The translations under genes were made by a program, and so were the position numbers. A stretch of 64,000 nucleotides of DNA from CAZYQW01 sp964649825 (lineage in GTDB: Bacteria; Planctomycetota; B15-G4; JADJEK01), in the NCBI GenBank assembly GCA_964649825.1, contig CAZYQW010000038.1, forward strand, positions 102,581 to 166,580. The letters run 5' to 3'. Positions within the stretch are counted from its first letter, which is position 1. Each line of letters begins with the position of its first letter. The notes beneath the pieces are model-generated. The model did no database searches and had not been told where the DNA came from. It was given only the letters and a program-made list of their open reading frames with translations. Below are positions 61,114-64,000 of this stretch, one piece after another.

Positions 61114-62619
61114 TCAGCGGTCGCCCACGTAGCCGAGCTCCCGGATGTGCTGCTCGAGCTCCGGGTCGAGCTCGAACGGATCGCTGAACTCCCGCTCGTA
61201 GCGTCGCGCGTTCGCCTCGAAGTGATCCCATTGATCGCGCAGCGCGCCGACCACCCCGGGACGTTCCGCGGCGACGTCGTCTTGCGCCAGCGGATCGGCG
61301 ACGACGTCGTACAGCTCGTCCGGCCTCTCGACGCCGTCCTGCATCACGAGGAGGTGCGGCCCATCCACGACCGCGACCAGCCGTTCGAGGTACGCTCCCG
61401 ATCGGCGCTGCCGCATCGCGAAGAGGGGCTTCGGCTCGAGTCGATCTCCGGACAAGAGGGCGGGGACGAGGCTCCTCCCCGGCAAGGCTCGCGACGGCTT
61501 CTCGCCGAGCAGGTCGCGAAGGGTCGGAAGGACGGACAGCGTGTTGACGGGATCCTCGACGCGGCCCGGCTCGATGCCGCCGTTGGGCCAGCGTACGACG
61601 AGCGGCACGCGCAAGAGCTCCGGGTAGAGCTGGAACGGATGGGTGATGTTGCCGTGGTCGCCGAACTCCTCGCCGTGGTCCGCCAGGAGGATCACGAGGT
61701 CGTCGTCGTCGACGCCCAGGATCGCGAACGCCTCCTCGATCTGCGCGTCGAGGTACTGGAGCTCGGCGACGTAGTCGTGGAGGCGGGCCCGAAGCCAATC
61801 CCGAGCCGCGCGATCGGATCCGTCGCCGTCGGCGACCGTGCTCACGAAGCGTCGCAGCGCCCGCTTCTCGCGCTCCGACACGCCGTTCCACGCCGCCTCC
61901 AAGGCCGTCTCCATGCCGCTCGCCAACCCCTCCGCCAAGAGGTCCATCCCCTGGCGGATCGGGTGCGCGAGGTCGCCGGCGCCGATGTCGGGCCGCGGCA
62001 GCGACACGCGCGGCACCTCGACGCCGTCGCGGGGTCGGTAGGGCGTGTGCATGTCCATGTAGTGCAGGTAGACGAAGTAAGGGTCGCTCCGCCGGATCTC
62101 GTCCGCCCAGTCGGCGAGCTGCTCGTTGACCCGTTCCGCGGTCCGGTAGTTGAAGCTGGCGAACGCGTCGAAGCCGGCGTGGAAACCAAGCTCCTCGCGG
62201 ACGTTCACGTTGTCGGCGATCCCGAACGTCCGGTAGCCGAGCCTCTTCAGCAGCTCGGGAATCGTCTCGGCGGACCCGGGGATGGTGTTGATACGGATCC
62301 GCGCGTGGTCGTTCGACTTCTCCAGCGTGCGGAAGAAGCCGGTCAGCACTCCGTGTTGAAACGGGTACACGCCGGAGAAGATCGACGCGGTGGCCGGCGC
62401 CGTCCACGACGACGTCGACCACGCGCTCTCGAACACGACCCCCGACGCGGCGAGCCGCGAGAGGAACGGCGCCACGCCGTCCACGGCGCCGTAGCACGGG
62501 AGCTGGTCCGCCCGCAGCGTGTCGATCAGCACGATCACGACGTTCGGGCGGGGCTCGTCCTCGGAGGCCGAGCAGCCAAGCAGACCCAGGCAGACCGCAA
62601 CCCCCGCGGCGCGTCCCAT
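61114..62619 (-). CDS. Sulfatase-fold lipoprotein with Thr at the nucleophile site
   Basis: A 501-residue lipoprotein (lipobox LGLLGC) of the alkaline-phosphatase/sulfatase superfamily. Metal site VLIDTLRAD near the start and the second site LLADHGEEFGDHG are intact. Where type I sulfatases have Cys-x-Pro-Ser-Arg for formylglycine, the sequence is SWTAPATAS, with Thr in the nucleophile position. It therefore should not need an FGE for maturation and may be a phosphodiesterase, phosphoglycerol-transferase-like or other hydrolase. It starts 31 bases after the upstream exported-protein gene. Confidence 0.8.
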   Translation of the reverse strand: MGRAAGVAVCLGLLGCSASEDEPRPNVVIVLIDTLRADQLPCYGAVDGVAPFLSRLAASGVVFESAWSTSSWTAPATASIFSGVYPFQHGVLTGFFRTLEKSNDHARIRINTIPGSAETIPELLKRLGYRTFGIADNVNVREELGFHAGFDAFASFNYRTAERVNEQLADWADEIRRSDPYFVYLHYMDMHTPYRPRDGVEVPRVSLPRPDIGAGDLAHPIRQGMDLLAEGLASGMETALEAAWNGVSEREKRALRRFVSTVADGDGSDRAARDWLRARLHDYVAELQYLDAQIEEAFAILGVDDDDLVILLADHGEEFGDHGNITHPFQLYPELLRVPLVVRWPNGGIEPGRVEDPVNTLSVLPTLRDLLGEKPSRALPGRSLVPALLSGDRLEPKPLFAMRQRRSGAYLERLVAVVDGPHLLVMQDGVERPDELYDVVADPLAQDDVAAERPGVVGALRDQWDHFEANARRYEREFSDPFELDPELEQHIRELGYVGDR

Positions 62620-62650
62620 CGAGCGCCCGGCCGAACCGTGAGCTCCCACC

Positions 62651-63742
62651 TCACATTCCGAAGTGGATCTCGAGTCCACGCGACGACGATACGCCGCTCG
62701 CGGCACCCGGGTCCGACTGCAGCCCCTGCACGTACAGCACGGCGCCGCACAGCAGCGGATCGTTCGGGATCGTCACCGGCAGCACGAAGCCCGGGCCGGC
62801 GAGCGGGAGCTGCACCGCGACCAGCGGCACGAGGAGCAGGTCGCCGCCCCAGAAGCCGGGGATCGTGGCCGGAGTCGACCCGGCGACCAGCAACACCTGG
62901 GTCGGGGCGCCGGACGAGTTGCCGACGCTCAGCGTGACGAGGGAGTTGATCACCGGGCTGCCGTTCAGCGACAGACCCGGGATCCCGTTCGTTCCCGGGA
63001 AGCCGTCGCCGTAGTTCCCCGCGCTCGCGGGGCACGGACCACTGAAGTCCCCACCGCGCAGGTCGGCGTATCCGCCGCTGCCGATCAGCGTCGTCGTGCC
63101 GGCCGTCGCGTCGATCGTGTAGAGCTCGTTGCATCCGCCGAAGATGGTCCCGTCGGAACGAACCGAGAGGAATTGGATGTTGGCGACGCTCGCGTCGCTT
63201 CCGACCCCCGGGTTGACGTCGGTCCCGGCGCCGGTCCCCGGATGGATCGTCAGCAGTCCGTCGCCCTTTCCCGACCCGCCGCCGACGTCCCACGCGTAGA
63301 GGGTTCCGTTCGGCGCGAAGGCGAGCGCCTGGATCCCGAGGAAGTGGATGCCGCCGATCATGGTCAGCGCCAGCGTGGCGGGATCGAACGTCCACAGCAC
63401 GTCCGGGCTTCCGTCCACGACCAGGTGGATGAGACCGTTCGCGTCGATGGCCATGCCGCGTACGTCCAACGTCATCGTCGCGATGGGAACGGCGGTTCCC
63501 GTGGACTTGTCGAGCGTCACGATGTGCTGCTTGGTCGCGGCGTAGACCGTGCCGGACGCATCGATCGTCATCGAGTTGATCATGCTGAACCCGGTCGGCC
63601 CTACCAACGCGCCGGCGCCGGTCGCCGAGTCGAGGGAGTACGTCAGGCCGGTCCACGAGACGGCGAACATGTCCTGCGCGGCGGAACCCGCAGGTCCACC
63701 GGCGATGACGACGAGGGCGAGGATCGTCGAACCGACGCGCAT
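62651..63742 (-). CDS. Exported beta-propeller-like protein
   Basis: A 363-residue protein with a signal peptide (MRVGSTILALVVIAGGPAGS). Several repeating phrases of the type IDASGTVYAAT, IDANGLIHLVVDG, FAPNGTLYAWD and VRSDGTIFGG suggest a beta-propeller over residues 25-220. The C-terminus (VQLPLAGPGFVLPVTIPNDP, LYVQGLQSDPGAA) belongs to the shared exported C-terminal region seen in this window. GGAGGAGA lies before the ATG at 63742. Probably co-transcribed with the sulfatase-fold gene. Confidence 0.72.
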   Translation of the reverse strand: MRVGSTILALVVIAGGPAGSAAQDMFAVSWTGLTYSLDSATGAGALVGPTGFSMINSMTIDASGTVYAATKQHIVTLDKSTGTAVPIATMTLDVRGMAIDANGLIHLVVDGSPDVLWTFDPATLALTMIGGIHFLGIQALAFAPNGTLYAWDVGGGSGKGDGLLTIHPGTGAGTDVNPGVGSDASVANIQFLSVRSDGTIFGGCNELYTIDATAGTTTLIGSGGYADLRGGDFSGPCPASAGNYGDGFPGTNGIPGLSLNGSPVINSLVTLSVGNSSGAPTQVLLVAGSTPATIPGFWGGDLLLVPLVAVQLPLAGPGFVLPVTIPNDPLLCGAVLYVQGLQSDPGAASGVSSSRGLEIHFGM

Positions 63743-63807
63743 GAGAGGATCTCCTCCAGGCGAAAAAGGCGGGCAGGCGACAAACGGCAGGTCGACCGAT
63801 TCTAGCA

Positions 63808-63962
63808 GCCCGTGGCGAAAGTCATTCCGGCTGCGGCGGGCCCTCGCGACCGATCTCTTCGTTGCAGGATCCTCGACGTACAGGCAGTACGCCTGCGGTC
63901 CTGCGCCTCGATCTCGGTCGCGATGACCTCGCCTCGCTTCGCAAGCACTTTCACCACGGGCG
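63808..63962. repeat. Long imperfect palindrome
   Basis: The two halves are similar in inverted orientation: CCCGTGGCGAAAGT at the left and ACTTTCACCACGGG at the right, then CGCGACCGA against TCGGTCGCG, and GCAGGATCC against GGTCCTGC around a central CAGGC-agtac-GCCTG hairpin. About 155 bases in total. No protein gene is supported here, although open frames exist. It may be a REP- or MITE-like mobile hairpin. Confidence 0.5.
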
Positions 63963-64000
63963 GCTAGCCGTGACCCCGGCGATCCGAGTCATCGAGGTGA

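Noticed and set aside
63549..63926. 125-codon plus-strand frame at the right edge
   Set aside because: It is antisense to the exported propeller-like gene and then crosses the palindrome; no family features.

Overview
The window is high-GC bacterial DNA (roughly two thirds G+C by eye) with dense coding on both strands. Several signs point to the PVC superphylum and most likely to Planctomycetota. These are the small basic protein family shared by Planctomycetes, Chlamydiae and Verrucomicrobia (4384-4593), two EutN/CcmL-type microcompartment vertex proteins (22300-22886), an ECF sigma factor paired head to head with a TPR-bearing Ser/Thr kinase (44278-47866), and many exported proteins with beta-rich, lineage-type C-termini. 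The finer placement is inference. No rRNA, tRNA or CRISPR array was recognised.

Layout. 1-12162: housekeeping and signalling genes (acyl-CoA synthetase, Der, QueE, aminotransferase, PdxA, a kinase/YkgJ-like/metallopeptidase cluster, a Clp-type AAA+ protein and a HEAT-repeat protein). 12312-20368: exported and surface proteins, ArfB and a four-gene pseudopilin operon. 20884-23238: a SurA-like foldase, two BMC vertex proteins and a GlpE-like rhodanese. 23239-25876: a decayed accessory patch with two structured repeats whose stems covary, a broken ATPase/TOPRIM-like pair and an IS remnant. 25874-47866: amidohydrolase, MoxR/VWA pair, 3-oxoacid CoA-transferase, carboxypeptidase-regulatory-like protein, DedA, two giant spermidine-synthase-like membrane proteins, FHA-VWA protein, PdxJ and the sigma/kinase pair. 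47869-53998: an accessory island. 54182-63742: an exported protein, RsmD, a FlgM-like peptide, RecN, a ManA-type isomerase, an RluB-type pseudouridine synthase, a sulfatase-fold lipoprotein and another exported protein.

The main find is the island at 48006-53998. A TIR-NACHT-FGE protein built like an NLR immune receptor ends in a formylglycine-enzyme/C-type-lectin-like domain. A second protein, DUF4062-FGE, encoded on the opposite strand, ends in the same domain. Their last 138 bases are nearly identical, except for mismatches concentrated at first and second codon positions, mostly of codons ending in C. That pattern is expected of variable repeats written by a diversity-generating retroelement (DGR) from AAC codons in a template. 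An HRDC-domain protein, of the type known as a DGR accessory, lies between them. I see no reverse transcriptase or template repeat in the window, so the mutagenic machinery would have to be elsewhere or lost. The island abuts a gene for a cyclase-type lipoprotein that is cut after 46 codons, and the DUF4062-FGE gene carries a frameshift, so this may be a partly decayed, DGR-diversified defence locus.
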